From the NCBI RefSeq assembly GCF_017654505.1, contig NC_054539.1, forward strand, positions 67,857,756 through 67,921,755: a DNA stretch of 64,000 bases. The letters run 5' to 3'. The DNA comes from Polyodon spathula (taxonomy: Eukaryota; Chordata; Actinopteri; Acipenseriformes; Polyodontidae). Every line of letters starts with the position of its first letter. Position 1 is the first letter of the stretch. The notes under the pieces were generated by a model. That model was not told where the DNA came from and did not search any database. It saw only the letters and a list, made by a program, of their open reading frames with translations. Of the stretch, positions 36,955 through 48,349 are shown piece by piece. The translations under genes were made by a program, and so were the position numbers.

Positions 36955-37210
36955 ACTATATTTTTAACTCAGGTAAAATGTTATAAAAGTAAGTATTTAA
37001 TCTTGAGTTAAAAATATCAACTGAAGCAGCATCTCTAATACAAAAGGGCAATGAGTTCCACAGTCCGGGGACTTTATAACTGAAGGCACTTTCTCCTCTC
37101 CTTTTCAATTTTACCTTTGGGAGGCACAAAAGATGAGTGTTAGCTGACCTTAATGTGCACAGAGGTTTATATTGGGACAGAATCTCTCCTAGGTAACCAG
37201 GTGCCAATAC
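36955..37210 (-). pseudogene. LINE (L2/CR1 superfamily) C-terminal fragment
   Basis: The minus-strand frame of 83 codons encodes APGYLGEILSQYKPLCTLRS, then LPKVKLKRRGESAFSYKVPG and LWNSLPFCIRDAASVDIFNS. This matches the well-known end of L2-type LINE ORF2 proteins (consensus of the kind R.RLK..G.RAFS..AP.LWNSLP...R.A.S...FK..LKT). The frame is open over the whole fragment, but upstream reverse transcriptase sequence is absent: a 5'-truncated insertion. It ends at a TAA just after the hydrophobic C-terminus. Confidence 0.8.
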
Positions 37211-37319
37211 AAAATACTAATGCAAGTGTGTGAATTTATTGTAACTTCAATCTTGTATTTAAACTATAAAAACATAGGATTTTTTATTTTATTTTAAAGT
37301 GCAATTAAGAAATTAATTA

Positions 37320-37341
37320 AAAAAAAAAAAAAAAAAAAAAC
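37320..37341. repeat. Poly(A) tract
   Basis: About 21 A's in an AT-rich stretch between two minus-strand LINE fragments. Confidence 0.85.
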
Positions 37342-37544
37342 AACTCCACAGAATTTCTATAAATTATAAGAAATATATTTTAATGAGCTCTTAACTTTCT
37401 CTTATATAAGGTCTGCATGGAGGAGGTATTATTTTCTTTCATATTGTAAAGGATAAATGTCAAGTATTTGCTTTCCTTGTCTTCAAAGTTTGTTTGGAAA
37501 TCTACGGTTAGTACCAAAGCTGGGGTTACAGACTGCTCAGGAAT

Positions 37545-37800
37545 TTCCTTCTTATATGAATATAGGAATCTAAGAAAGTTTACAAATGAGAGGAGGCCAT
37601 TCGGCTCATCTTGCTTGTTTGGTTGTTTGTTGCTTATTGATTCCAGAATCTCATCAAGCTGCTTATTGAAGGATCCCAGGGTGTCAGTTTCAACAACATT
37701 ACTGGGGACTTGGTTCCAGACCCTCACAATTCTCTATGTAAAAAGTGCCTCCTATTTTCTGTTCTGAATGCCCCTTTGTCTAATCTCCATTTGTGACCAT
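37545..37800 (-). pseudogene. CR1-like LINE 3' end, copy 1
   Basis: On the minus strand the sequence encodes a LINE C-terminal signature: (F/I)RTEN-like start, then RVWNQVPSNVVETDTLGSFN, KQLDEILESISNKQPNKQDE and PNGLLSFVNFLRFL. Family proteins have the same layout (FFT.RVV..WN.LP..VV.A.S..SFK..LD). The frame is open for more than 100 codons. A second, internally deleted copy lies on the plus strand at 40.1 kb. In my recollection this tail is very common in sturgeon-type genomes. 5'-truncated, inactive. Confidence 0.75.
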
Positions 37801-37804
37801 TTAT

Positions 37805-38990
37805 ATAAATAAAATAGGTGTTGTGTCCTATATTGAACTACACCCCCCCCGCCCCTAAATTCTACCCTGAAATATGTTTTTTTTATATAAATCTTTGGTA
37901 CATTTCCAAAGAGGAGAAAATGATCTGTTCAGTTATACCAAGATACAGTATTTATTAAATAAGGGGTCTAGGTGAGGTGACAGGAGCAATAAAAGCCCCA
38001 CCGCCCATTGTTATGTTTCAGAGCTGTTGTCCCAATAATTTTAACAGAGTAGTCTATGTATATGAAGCAGACTTTTAAAATTAAAGTGTACCGGGTCACT
38101 TGTTCTTTGTTTTAAAAGATAGCATCTTAGGAAACACTTAAGCAAACAGGAGGAGGGTTATCATTCATTCTTCTCTCCAGATCACCTCTAAAAACAACAA
38201 AGGCATGGTGACGGTTAATTTGTCTTCAGTAATTAGCCCTGCTTGTTGTCATCAGTCTCCTAATTTACTTCCAGATTCTTATCTACAAGTTAAGATTAAT
38301 CAGCCACACAGAGCGCCTGCTTCTAATCTTCTGGGGAGACTAAGCCTGCTTGAGCCTGTCACAAAACAGAACAGCAGAATTCAAGATACACAAGAATAGT
38401 TGCTATATACCCTATTGTTCTTGTAAACTGCAGGTTATCAATATCATATGGAGGATACTACATTAACCTTCATGGAGTGCCGTAGTTATTCCACTGATAA
38501 AAATGGTTGAATAACCCTGTATGCTCCAGTATGTTAAACCTAAATAAAACAGCAGAATTCTGAGAAATACTTTCCTTAGATCAAGCTCTGCATCTGCTTA
38601 GCAATGTGGCACAACATGGAACACTGCGATTCACCCAATCATTCTAAGCAGATTCTGAAATCCATCAAATAAATAAATAAATAAAAACAGTATTCATTCT
38701 GCAGCATTGAATATGCAAGTTGCATAACCAAGAACTCTCAAAACTTGTATCAATAAATATATACTGTTATTTACAACTTACCATTGTAGAAAGACATAAT
38801 CTTCCCAGTCATGTACAGTAGGTGCAATAGGCCTGTTTAGTGGGGATGAGTTGGTAAATGATTTGGAGTGTAAGCTGTAAAAACTCACAGCTCTGCTAGA
38901 TCCCATCATGTCCTGAACATCTGACATTTAATCTTTGTCTCCTTCAAGCAGAAACTTCCAGTGGTGCTAAATTGTGTGCTGGTGAGGTGT
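37805..38990. other. Non-coding stretch, no gene recognised
   Basis: Holds a short C-run near 37842 and an AAAT patch near 38668-38686. No supported gene or named repeat. Confidence 0.45.
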
Positions 38991-38994
38991 TTTT

Positions 38995-39341
38995 CAACTA
39001 TGGCCAAAAGTTTTGCATCACCTTGTATAATTAACTCACTTTCTTTATAAAGTCAAATGAAGCCTGCTGAAAAATGTTACATTAATATGTTGAATTACAT
39101 ACAGCTTTGTAGTTTTCCATATACTTAACAAAAAAACGATGGACATGAAATACTGTACTACTATTATGGCTTCAAGTAGACTTTTCAATATAATTTGTAG
39201 TTTCTTTGATTACATGATGTTAAATAAAAGATCTTATGTTCATATAGGTTTTTGTTATTGTTGTTTTGTTTTGTTTTTTTTGTTTTTTTTCTCAAGTCTC
39301 AATCCTAAAATTAGGGGATGCAAAACTTTTGGCTATAGCTG
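38995..39341. mobile_element. Tc1/mariner-type MITE, 347 bp
   Basis: The left end CAACTATGGCCAAAAGTTTT and the reverse complement of the right end, CAGCTATAGCCAAAAGTTTT, form an inverted repeat of about 28 bp with few mismatches. The right end is followed by TA (39342-39343), the expected Tc1/mariner target site; the left flank reads TT rather than TA, so it has probably mutated. No transposase is encoded; the 72-codon frame inside has no homology I recognise. Confidence 0.75.
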
Positions 39342-39344
39342 TAC

Positions 39345-40120
39345 ATGTTCATGGTAGTTTTAGTTCTAATTTTATTTTCATAGCCATGGTGGGGTATACT
39401 ACTGTTTTGTTTGCATTTTCTCAGTTACAGTAAGTCGTAATAACTTTTAAAGCTTGGTGTAGCATGATGAAGTGTTTTGATAGAGACAGATGTAATGTCT
39501 CCAAGTGAGGATTCACAGTTGTTAAATCTTGCAGATACACGCTGTTGCAAGTATGTTTTTTCTTTTTTTCTTTTTACCACATCCTGTATTCTGCATTTCT
39601 TAAAGTAGATGAAGCAGATGATAAGTGATCAACCATATGTGAGAATGTATTTTATTTTGTAGCTTGATTGAGATCGTCCAGGTACACCTGGTTTCTTTGC
39701 AAGACACTTACAAAGATACATCTATTGATAAGAACCAACTCAACAGTGACTGTCTAAGTCCACACCTCTACAGGATGGAGGTTCTTGACAGCTCACTCAA
39801 CCTATAACCACACATTGTATTTTGAACTGTAATAGTACTTTCAACAAGACTGTAAAAGGTGTGCCCAATCAAAACAGTGTAAGGCAGAAACAGGCACATG
39901 CACCCAAGTCAATTATATTAGTGTTTGTGCTACCACGTCAGTTTTGAAACACAACATGCAGAGATAGGTTTGTTCATGTCAAAATTGTGTTGCTATCAGT
40001 TTTAAAGATGGATACAAGGTAAATAAATAAATATAACTTATCCTTAATATGCAACCATTTGTAATAAAAAAAAATGCTGCAATATATATCTTTATTGTTG
40101 CATCAGCCTATTCAGTCTTG
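39345..40120. other. Non-coding stretch, no gene recognised
   Basis: AT-rich sequence; no recognisable gene or repeat. Confidence 0.45.
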
Positions 40121-40124
40121 AACA

Positions 40125-40390
40125 AAGCATTCAAAATTGACAGTGTCAACCCAAGGGACTTTTTCGACGTGAAAGAAGAAACAAAGACCAGGGACCACAA
40201 GTTATTTAAAATTATTTAAAGGGGCATTCAGAACAGAAAATCCCCAGTAATGTTGTTGAAGCTGACACCCTGGGATCCTTCAAGAAGCTGCTTGATGAGA
40301 TTCTGGGATCAATAAGCTACTAACAACCAAACAAGCAAGATGGGCCGAATGGCCTCCTCTCCTTTGTAAACTTTCTTATGTTCTTAAGTG
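40125..40390 (+). pseudogene. CR1-like LINE 3' end, copy 2 (internally deleted)
   Basis: Reads VNPRDFFDVKEETKTRDHKL (about 40145-40205), then GAFRTEN, and after a deletion of about 70 bp relative to the 37.5-kb copy continues AEADTLGSFK-like through LDEILGSISY and ends with the GGGCCGAATGGCCTCCTCTC tail at about 40339-40358. The deletion removes the (T)FFT.RIVRVWNQVPSN part. Opposite orientation to the 37.5-kb copy, so the two are separate insertions. Confidence 0.72.
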
Positions 40391-41590
40391 AGTGGTTTGT
40401 TGACATTTCTGTTGTTTCAATGAGCCTCTTGATAGCCCACCAATCAGCCTTGACAGCTCACGACGCTAGGCTGTCTGTCTGCGGTCTGGTTACTCATTTT
40501 CTAAGACATTCATTGTTACCTCAATACACACTGAAAATAGATTGCAGAAGATGCAGGACAGCAAAGCAGCGTTTGGAATTACTGCAAATTTTACCTAACA
40601 ACGATTCTGATGCAGCAGAGATAGATAATGACGAATCTGTTCCTTTTGCTGTTGATTGTATCAGTTAACTACACTTAATATTTACTTTTCCAAGCATTTC
40701 ATGTATAGAATGCTCTCTCTGAGGGGTCTGGATTTTGAAATTGGAAGGTGGAACAATTTAGACTAAAGACCACATAACCAACATTATTTTAACTCAATTG
40801 GATTTTTTTTTTTAGTAATGTAGTTATTGATAAGCCATAACACAATTTTACCTTTTGTTGCAGACATGCAGTGAGTACAGTCATGCACACTTATATAATG
40901 CAGTCTACAGTGAACTATAGTTAACTATGTGTCTTACCCGGTTAAGCTGCAATTATATATCACATACTACTGGTTATCACTTCCATGTGATCTAAGCCAG
41001 GAATTCATAAGTCTTGGCAAAGAGGTGGCATCCATGAGAAAGAAGTGTTAAATTGAAAGCGAAAATAAATTGGCAGCTTCAAAACAAATAACAGACACCC
41101 GAATAATATGAATCTGAACCGTTAAGAAGAAGGAAAAAAAGCACAGAAATTAGAAGGATGGTTTTCTGCATGTTGGCAGGAAATAGGACACGAAACAGCT
41201 GAGGGCTTCCTTCTGAAGTCTCAGCATTTTGGCTCGGATCACCTATGTATTTGGCTTTTAGTACAGAGACACTTAAATACAGAACCTCTCCCAGTTATAT
41301 AACATTTGCCAAAAGATCTTAGGTGGTTTTGAAATGTTTTGCACATCTGTTTGTCTGTGTCAACATTTTAACAGATTAAAAGGCTGTGACCATATTTTAA
41401 TATTTATATATTTATTTTGAATATAGATGTAGATCCAGTTTGGAGAAAATGCATCATTTGTTAAGTGAAGTGCCGATCTTTTGAAAAACTTTTTAGTACA
41501 AGATCCAGGAGCATTCAATTAATGTGTTTTATTAATTTGGTTCATGTGACTAATGACATGTTTATGACATCGACATTAAGTTAAAGTTAA
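40391..41590. other. Non-coding stretch; one open frame of unknown origin
   Basis: The plus-strand frame up to a stop at 40666 encodes CRRCRTAKQRLELLQILPNN followed by DSDAAEIDNDE. The acidic stretch faintly recalls piggyBac-type N-termini but nothing downstream supports it. The rest holds no recognisable feature. Confidence 0.35.
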
Positions 41591-41599
41591 GGACTTGGC

Positions 41600-42170
41600 T
41601 GTATGGTGTGACGTCAAAGACCCAGAAGTAGATAGGCACAGACAGTTCTGAGATATGAATGTGCCGCTTGAACGTTTTAATTATCAATAAAAAGATTTAA
41701 CAAAACAGAAACACTGTATAAAGCAAAAAGACATGTTGGCCAAAACACATCAACAAACAAATAATAACTAAAACAAGTATTGTGCTGGTGTTGAATCAGC
41801 ACGCGTAGCAATTGTTTCTTTAGTTTTCTTCTTTTATCTCCTCTCACTACTCCCGCTCTGCACTCTTGAACACTCCCACCCAGAGTGAGTGATTTGTGCA
41901 GCTGTGCCGCGATTCAATTGCTAAATAATCCTAATACACATTTTATCTGCATGTGAAGTAATTGTGCAATCCCTGTGCCTAAATATAACTATACATTTTA
42001 AATCACTCGTGCTACATAGCCCACATTATACCCCATGCACTTATACATTCACACCAACAATAACACACCGCATAAAACACAAAAATACGCACAGGGGTAG
42101 GCACCCCACCACAGGGTCTAAAGAATATACACTCTCAGTGCGCCAGGATGGCCACAGAGTATGACCCACA
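41600..42170 (-). repeat. LTR-like block (low confidence)
   Basis: Begins near TGTGACGTC (about 41608) and passes through TTTTAATTATCAATAAAAAG and A-rich AACAAAAC blocks. It then becomes more CT/GC-rich (CTCCTCTCACTACTCCCGCT), with GCCGCGATTCAATTGC further on. The order resembles the bounded LTR-like element at 1244-1670, but terminal repeats and a target duplication could not be found. Confidence 0.3.
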
Positions 42171-42174
42171 TTGA

Positions 42175-43047
42175 AGTAACACGCCTCGTCGTGAACATGT
42201 CAGTTCTCACACAGTTCTTGTCGTGAAGTTTCATTTTAGTATGTCTTCACCAAATGCCTTTAGCTGATCAACCAAAACACAAATGAGAAGCTCATTCTTA
42301 CCTCACTGTTGCCTTCTCTACATAAACCACTGGTCTGCAGAACTCATTTATGTCTCTCAAGTGACTGGAACCATAAAATAGCACAAATAAAAAAAAGACT
42401 GCTGCGGTAGTTCTAGTGTTAAGAACTATTTTTTTTTTTTTTTAAAGCATATTTTTATTAATTGAATTATAATTGCAGTTAGTTAAAACTTTTGTTGTTT
42501 TAGAGAGGGGTTGTTAGTGTTACATTTTGTTTAAGAAAATGCTTAATCAACATAAGTAAATAGCTAACTAAATAATTCAAGTAAATCTTACCTAATAGGT
42601 ATCGCCTGCATTTCTTAGCTGTCACATTTCCCTCTATGGAAGATGCATACATTACAGTAAAGTTTATATGCTTTTTAATGATGTATTTTCTCTATTTTTT
42701 GTGAAGTAAAATTATCAATCGCTTTGTGCAGATAATTCAATGCTGCACTTCCTGTTCATTGTATTCTACTTGACTTGAAGAGGTCACATAAAAGAATGCA
42801 GTCATCAGTCATAATAAAACCAGCAATAGGAATATATATTTTTCAATATGTATCTATGCTCAAGAAGAGCCGTTGTATTAAAAAAAAAAAATAATTAATT
42901 GTTTTTCAAATTACTCAAGCACCCAGAAAGCAACTTGCATGTTGATCGTGTTCCTCCACAGCTTCTTAAATACCAGTCAAAATCAAATACACTTTTAACA
43001 TAATGCATGCATGTTTTATATAGGAAAATGTCTGGAGACCTATGGAG
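42175..43047. other. Non-coding stretch, no gene recognised
   Basis: Contains a 15-base T-run near 42429-42443 and a short A-run near 42880. No supported gene. Confidence 0.45.
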
Positions 43048-43087
43048 TATATATATATATATATATATATATTAATATTATATATAG

Positions 43088-43115
<28 letters not shown>
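43048..43115. repeat. Interrupted (AT)n microsatellite
   Basis: About 68 bp of AT with ATTAATATTA and AGATA interruptions. Confidence 0.93.
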
Positions 43116-43118
<3 letters not shown>

Positions 43119-43219
43119 ATATACTGGGAATTGTTGTCTGTGCACGCTTTAGGAAAAACATTCCTTAAAGTTTGTAAATAGGAAATTTCAGGGTACATTG
43201 GGCCCAGCACTGATAGCAC

Positions 43220-43612
43220 TGTGGCCCAAGATTTTACCAACAGGAATTCTTCACAGAGACAGAAGCTGCAGTGAAGTGCTGTTGTGCATATTAATTTAAC
43301 AAACACAAAACCCAGGAACAAATAAACAGGGCACGAGGGCCAAAACAAAGATTCAAACAAAAGAAGAATACATAGGATGAGCATTCGCCTTCACTGCAGT
43401 TACAAAGAACACACAGTTTCATACACCTTCCCATACAAAGGGTTTCTGCTCCCCTCTATGCAGGTGGCGTCTCCTCAGGTAGCGCTCATTTACCTAATTG
43501 GAGAATGGTCACGCCTGTGATTGTTGGCAGGGACAGAATTAACCCCATCTCTGCCAACCTTACATTCCCACACACACACTATTTACACAAACAGGACTTT
43601 TGCCCTGCCATA
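43220..43612 (-). repeat. LTR-like block, related in layout to 1244-1670
   Basis: Starts TGTGGCCCAAG (from 43220) and ends GCCCTGCCATA, so the ends recall TGTGGCAG...CTGCCACA of the element at 1244-1670. Like it, the block has CACAAAA-type A-rich sequence near the left. Near the right it has CAGGTGGCGTCTCC, a TTGTTGGCAGGGACAGAATT piece and TTAACCCCATCTCTGCC, which closely matches TTAACCCTGTCTCTGCC at 1620-1636. No target duplication could be established. Confidence 0.48.
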
Positions 43613-43614
43613 TC

Positions 43615-44815
43615 CATATAACCATTATGAAGGCCCTAGCTGCCATGTTTGTCTACCACAGAGGTAAGATTTTTAATGTTTCTTCAAGCAACTAAATATT
43701 TGGATAGACTATTATTAAAGAGTGCTGAGTTCTGTTTACTTGTATCATATCCATGAACAGTGACATGTTACAAGATGGATTACTGCACTTTGTTTATTAT
43801 ACAACATCCTCCATTCTGAGTTCTCTGGTGCCAAAAACATTACTGCTACATCCGAAGAATTAGGGAGGAAACCGGGGAAAAGTTTACTTCAAAACAATAG
43901 AAGCAGTAATTAGATCATCAAATATTCTGATACTGAACAGAATCACTGGAAGTCAGATTTAGGTACAAATTATGTCTTTTCAGGAAGAAAAAAGGCTTTA
44001 ACAAAATTGGTTTGGATTAAATGGATATAATTTTCCACATGTCTGCTTTCATTCGCATGCATTTCAGTCATAAATGTATTTACTCAATCATAAATTCTAA
44101 GGTACAGATTTTTGAAGAAGTTTGTACTTTTACACTGTGTTTTTGAACCAGACAACAATGTAAAACAATTTAAGGTCTCCAAGCAAAGAAAAAAGAACAA
44201 AACGTTTCAGTTCAGTTAATATAAAGTTATATATTGCTTGGGTCTCAGACTTGCATTGAATCACAGCTGCAATTGCATGTCTCAAAGGATAAATATATTT
44301 GTTCATCTTGCCACTTTGCCCACAGGAGCTCTTCCAAGACTACAGTGAACAATTAATTCAATTGAATGGATGTAGAGGGTGTTAGGTGGTCTTATTCCAG
44401 TTGCATGTACACATGGGAAGTCATTGCACAACTGGCTTGTGTTAAGTGTCACTAATTTAGTACTATTTGCTGATATTTCTTAAAATAGGTCATGAAATAA
44501 AAGAAATAAAATAAATGGAGACTGATTGCCCTTTCATTCCAACAGAGGGTGGTCCTTCCAGATCTGTGCTGAAACCTTGCATACAACTGTCCACCTTTGC
44601 CCTTTTCTAAACAAAGGGTTGTTTTTTTCTCAAGTGCTAACAGTCTACTGACCTGCCACTAAAGGTTTCCATGTAGAAATTCAGATACAAGACAAAGCAA
44701 ATGTTGCCTGAGAAAAAAATCTGAGTTTGCATCGACCAGATCTAGATAACATTTTATGGATGAGAATAACTGTGTCCTATTCACCAGATGCTAAAGGATA
44801 CATAAAAAAAAAAAA
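43615..44815. other. Non-coding stretch, no gene recognised
   Basis: Ends at a 17-base A-run (about 44804-44820) that abuts the Tc1-like element. No supported gene. Confidence 0.45.
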
Positions 44816-44820
44816 AAAAA

Positions 44821-45728
44821 GTTTACATACCCCAATGGATATCGTTTACATACCCCAATTTATCGTTTCTAGAAATTTCTCGAAAACAAATAATTTTAGA
44901 AAAAATCTTTTGTAGCAAAGGTTTGCTTTTGTGGATGAGGGAAAAAAAGTTACAAGAAATAAATGTCTACAATTGTTTATTTCAGCAATTTTTTTCTGCA
45001 AAACAAAAATTCTAATTCAAAAGTATTCATACCCTTTGATGCTATGATAGTATTGTCTATGTGATAATACAGAACCTAATTCTAGAAATATTACAAGAAT
45101 ATAAATACAAGAATATTTCCAAGCATTTAAGTATCCCAATTTCAACTGTTGCTTCTATTATCAAGAAGTACAAGACTCATGGTACTGTTACAACGCTCCT
45201 TCTATGTGGAAGAAAGAAGGTTCTTTCACCAAGAACAAGTAGAATAATTGTGTGGAAGGTTAATAACAATCTGAGAGTGACTGATATTCAAAGTGAATTG
45301 GCTGTAAGTGTGACTGGGGTTTCCATGTCAACCACAGGTCCAGTATTGCATGGTGAAGGCCTCAACCGTCGCAGGCCAAGGAAAAAGCCACTCTTAGGAA
45401 CAGGTCACAAGGACAAGCGCTTAAAGTTTACAAAATAGCATTTGAATGATGGATATGAGTTATGGTCAAATGTTTTGTGGAGTGATGAAACAAAAACCGA
45501 GCTATTTGGTCAAGCTGATAGTTGTTACATTTGGAGAAAGTCGGGTGAGGTGTACAAGGAAAAGAACACCATACCTACTGTCAAGCATCGAGGTGGTAAT
45601 ATCCTTCTATGGGGCTGCTATTCCTCAAATGGCAAAGGACATTTAGTTGCAATGCTATGTTTAAATGGATTCCATAGTATACCAAAAGATATTGGCTAAT
45701 CATATGAAACCCTCCGCTACAAAACTTT
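44821..45728 (+). mobile_element. Tc1-like transposon, second copy, 3'-truncated
   Basis: Left inverted arm at about 44821-45045 contains TCTTTTGTAGCAAAGG and AAAAGTATTCATACCC, matching the arms of the 4.7-6.2 kb copy. The outermost motif GTTTACATACCCCAAT occurs twice (44821 and 44845), a short internal duplication. The similarity to the other copy stops shortly after GAAACCCTCCGCTAC at about 45720, in the middle of the transposase, and no right arm follows. It is therefore a one-ended remnant. Confidence 0.83.
45061..45702 (+). pseudogene. Tc1-like transposase, N-terminal two thirds
   Basis: One reading frame runs for 213 codons with a single in-frame TAG at 45436-45438 and stops at TAA 45700-45702. 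It shows the paired-type helix-turn-helix DNA-binding region (KHLSIPISTVASIIKKYKTH, then GRKKVLSPRTSRIIVWKVNN and GLNRRRPRKKPLL). The start of the catalytic core follows, NVLWSDETKTELFG with the first catalytic Asp, then [20 protein letters not shown] and GGNILLWGCYSSNGKGHL. The second Asp and the Glu are lost with the truncated 3' part. The true ATG is also missing or mutated: the open frame begins at a GTG. This copy preserves the protein far better than the 4.7-kb copy. Confidence 0.85.
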
Positions 45729-45729
45729 T

Positions 45730-46237
45730 CATTTTCGTATAAAAAGCAAAACACTGTTGTAATTCATAGTGCGGAGAGTAATTGCTTCTCACCAACTTAA
45801 TTTCATGAGTCTTCCTCTACTTACTCAAATGCACAAACCCACTGCATTGAAAGAATACAAATTCCCAACATAGGAGGCTTGTTGCTAGGGAGCTGACGTC
45901 ACTGCCCTGTGACTGTTGCTAGTGCATTGCTGCCACACTTGAGCACCTTGTTGGCTAAAATAAAAACCGATTCAGCAAGTAGATATTTAAATTGCTTTGT
46001 GTTATTGTGTAATGCATATGTATATGATAATAGTACGATATCAATGCTTTATTTGTAATTTTTTTGTTTATTTTTGTTTGTGTTGTGCAGTACAAAATAA
46101 AATGAACAGTAATTCTAAGTGCCTATGTATATTGCAGCTAAGGCATGTGCAGTTAGGCAGTAAAAATGGGGAGCCAACTCCAGGACTGCAATATATCCGA
46201 ATTCACAGCATAGCGAGGAGTGATATAACGAAGGATG
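45730..46237. other. Non-coding stretch, no gene recognised
   Basis: No supported feature; a GC-richer patch at 45870-45950 has no recognisable identity. Confidence 0.45.
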
Positions 46238-46255
46238 GGTGTGTGTGTGTGTGTG

Positions 46256-46341
<86 letters not shown>
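46238..46341. repeat. Compound (GT)n-(AT)n microsatellite
   Basis: GT tract at 46238-46264 passes after CT into an uninterrupted AT tract at 46266-46341. Confidence 0.95.
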
Positions 46342-46344
<3 letters not shown>

Positions 46345-46346
<2 letters not shown>

Positions 46347-47880
46347 GTACTAAATTTAACATCTTTATATTTAGGACCACGGTGCTATAAGATGCCTCAA
46401 TCAATTCCAATACACACAGAGTGCTTTGTCAGAGGAAAAAAAAAGTTAAAAGAAAAAAATACTTTGTGTGATGTTTCCACCACTAAGTGAAGACGGCAAC
46501 TCTTAATGGAAAACTTATATCCCCAAAGTGTCTCTCGATTATTCATATTTTATTAAGAACAAGGTAAAAATAATAATAAAAAAAAAACTAAATAAAGCTA
46601 ACGTGTTTCGACATATTGTCTTCATCAGAGCATGTTAAAAAATAAGGGAATGCATGTATCACATGAAATGCAATAAAAAGTGATACATTCACACCTGCAT
46701 CACTGTTTCGGCAATTGCATGCCTACTTGATAAGGTGAGAAAAAACATATTTTAAGTTTTTGACAGGAAGTGTTATGAAATGAATTAATAGGCTGTCTGA
46801 AGATATAAAAATACATGTATACCTACCACCTGTGCAATCTTCACAGATGTCTTTGATTGTATTTATTTTAATACACATTCCCTGGGCAGAAAAGCTCTAA
46901 CACATATCAACACATTACATTATATTGTTATTTTACTGGAATTTATATTACTGTCATTTTCATAACCTAAATGGTAACTAACTACAATATTTTAAAGCTA
47001 TGCAAAAACAACAGGAAATGCAGGTCAGCTCTGAACATTAACATTTCCTGCTTAAAAGGAAACTGATATACAATTATCCTTTCGGGAGTGTTCTCAGTTG
47101 ACAAGGTAACATCTGGACCCACGAGTAAAGAAGTTCAGACAACATGTGTAGTCACCACAGGTCAGATCAGGTCTAAAACCAGAACAACCGTGGTTGTTTT
47201 CATGTCATTGAATTATATATGAATTGGGAGAGCTCATTAGAATAGCCGGAACAGTAACACATGTGTGAGTGAAACAAAATATTTATTGTTCACTTTTCCA
47301 AGTATACAAATATTTACAACTGTCATTTCATCTTTTTTTGTTTTCGATTTTGGTTTTGTTTATGAAGGACACAAAACATGTGTTTGATATGCTGGAAAAT
47401 AAATGTGATATATGTGTGGCATACTAATTTATGGAATCCCTAAAGGGTCATGCTGTAAAAATTAACTTACACCATATCCTTTTAGGTGCTCTGTTGTAAT
47501 GAGATCATCGAAAGGAGACAAATAATGTGTTACATAAACATTTTCCAACCAGTCAATTCATGAGCGTTCTTATCCATTTATGACAGTGACTTATAACTTC
47601 TAAAGGATAGTATTAGGCTGTTTCAGAGAACTTTTGAATCCTCAGCAACCCACTAGTGACTACACATGTTTGAAGTGAACCCCCCTACCAGTAATAAGCA
47701 GAACAATCAGAGCATGCATGAATGTGACAACAGCCAAATAAGAAATGACAGACCCTAAACCCTAAAACTACCACATCTGTGAAATGGCTATGAATTATAT
47801 TTGAATTGCAGTGATGTTATTGTTACAACATATTGTAACCATGGGGAATTAATAAGGACTCCAATGCTTATCGATTGCAC
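46345..47880. other. Non-coding stretch, no gene recognised
   Basis: The motif ACGTGTTTCGACATATTGTC followed by TTCATCAGAGC near 46600-46630 recalls the terminal sequences of Penelope-like elements and some SINE families, but no element body is visible. The rest shows nothing I can support. Confidence 0.35.
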
Positions 47881-47884
47881 AGGG

Positions 47885-48345
47885 TTTTATTTGTTTATTT
47901 ATTCTAAACATTTAGAATCTCCAATTATTTTACCCCTGATTTTCCAATTGTTGGAATGCCCAATTGTTGTTATTATTATTATCCCAGCTCACTGCTGCAA
48001 CTCCTGCCCCTACTTGAGAAACGGTCTCAGACACAAGTCCTCCGAAACGTGTCCCTCCAAGGTCTGCAGGTCTACAGAAAATCCATCAGACCCATAGTGC
48101 CGGAGGACAACATAGATCTGAGTGGCTTCTACAGCAGACCCGCAGGCGCTCAGTTGGCCACAGGAGTCGCTGTGGATTACCCTGCCGACCTGAGCACTCC
48201 CCACAAGGGCGATGTGCGACCAATTGTGTGACCCCTCCCAGCCACCATCGGTAATGGCATAACCTGGACTTGAACCAGTGATCTCCAGGATATAGGGCAC
48301 CTCCTGGATACCACGCGGATACCGTTTACTGGATGTGCAGTCATC
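47885..48345 (-). mobile_element. Long tRNA-derived SINE, copy 2 (near full length)
   Basis: On the minus strand the element starts near 48340 with a tRNA-like head. GGTTCAAGTCC (B box) lies at 48266-48276 in reverse, preceded by GGAGATCACT. A body of about 300 bp shared with the 54.5-kb copy follows (for example GTCCTCCG.A at about 48037, CAGGCGCTCAGTTGGC and GGGCGATGTGCGACC), and it ends in an AAATAAATAAAC-type tail near 47895-47905. The open frames of 80-98 codons on both strands across it are fortuitous. Confidence 0.72.
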
Positions 48346-48349
48346 GTAT

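Noticed and set aside
37842..37856. C-rich run as a possible regulatory site
   Set aside because: Simple low-complexity patch without other signals.
46595..46640. Motif ACGTGTTTCGACATATTGTC as an end of a Penelope-like element
   Set aside because: Too short and unsupported by any element body or repeat pair nearby.
47751..47768. ACCCTAAACCCTAAA resembling telomere repeats
   Set aside because: Only two imperfect units; no array.
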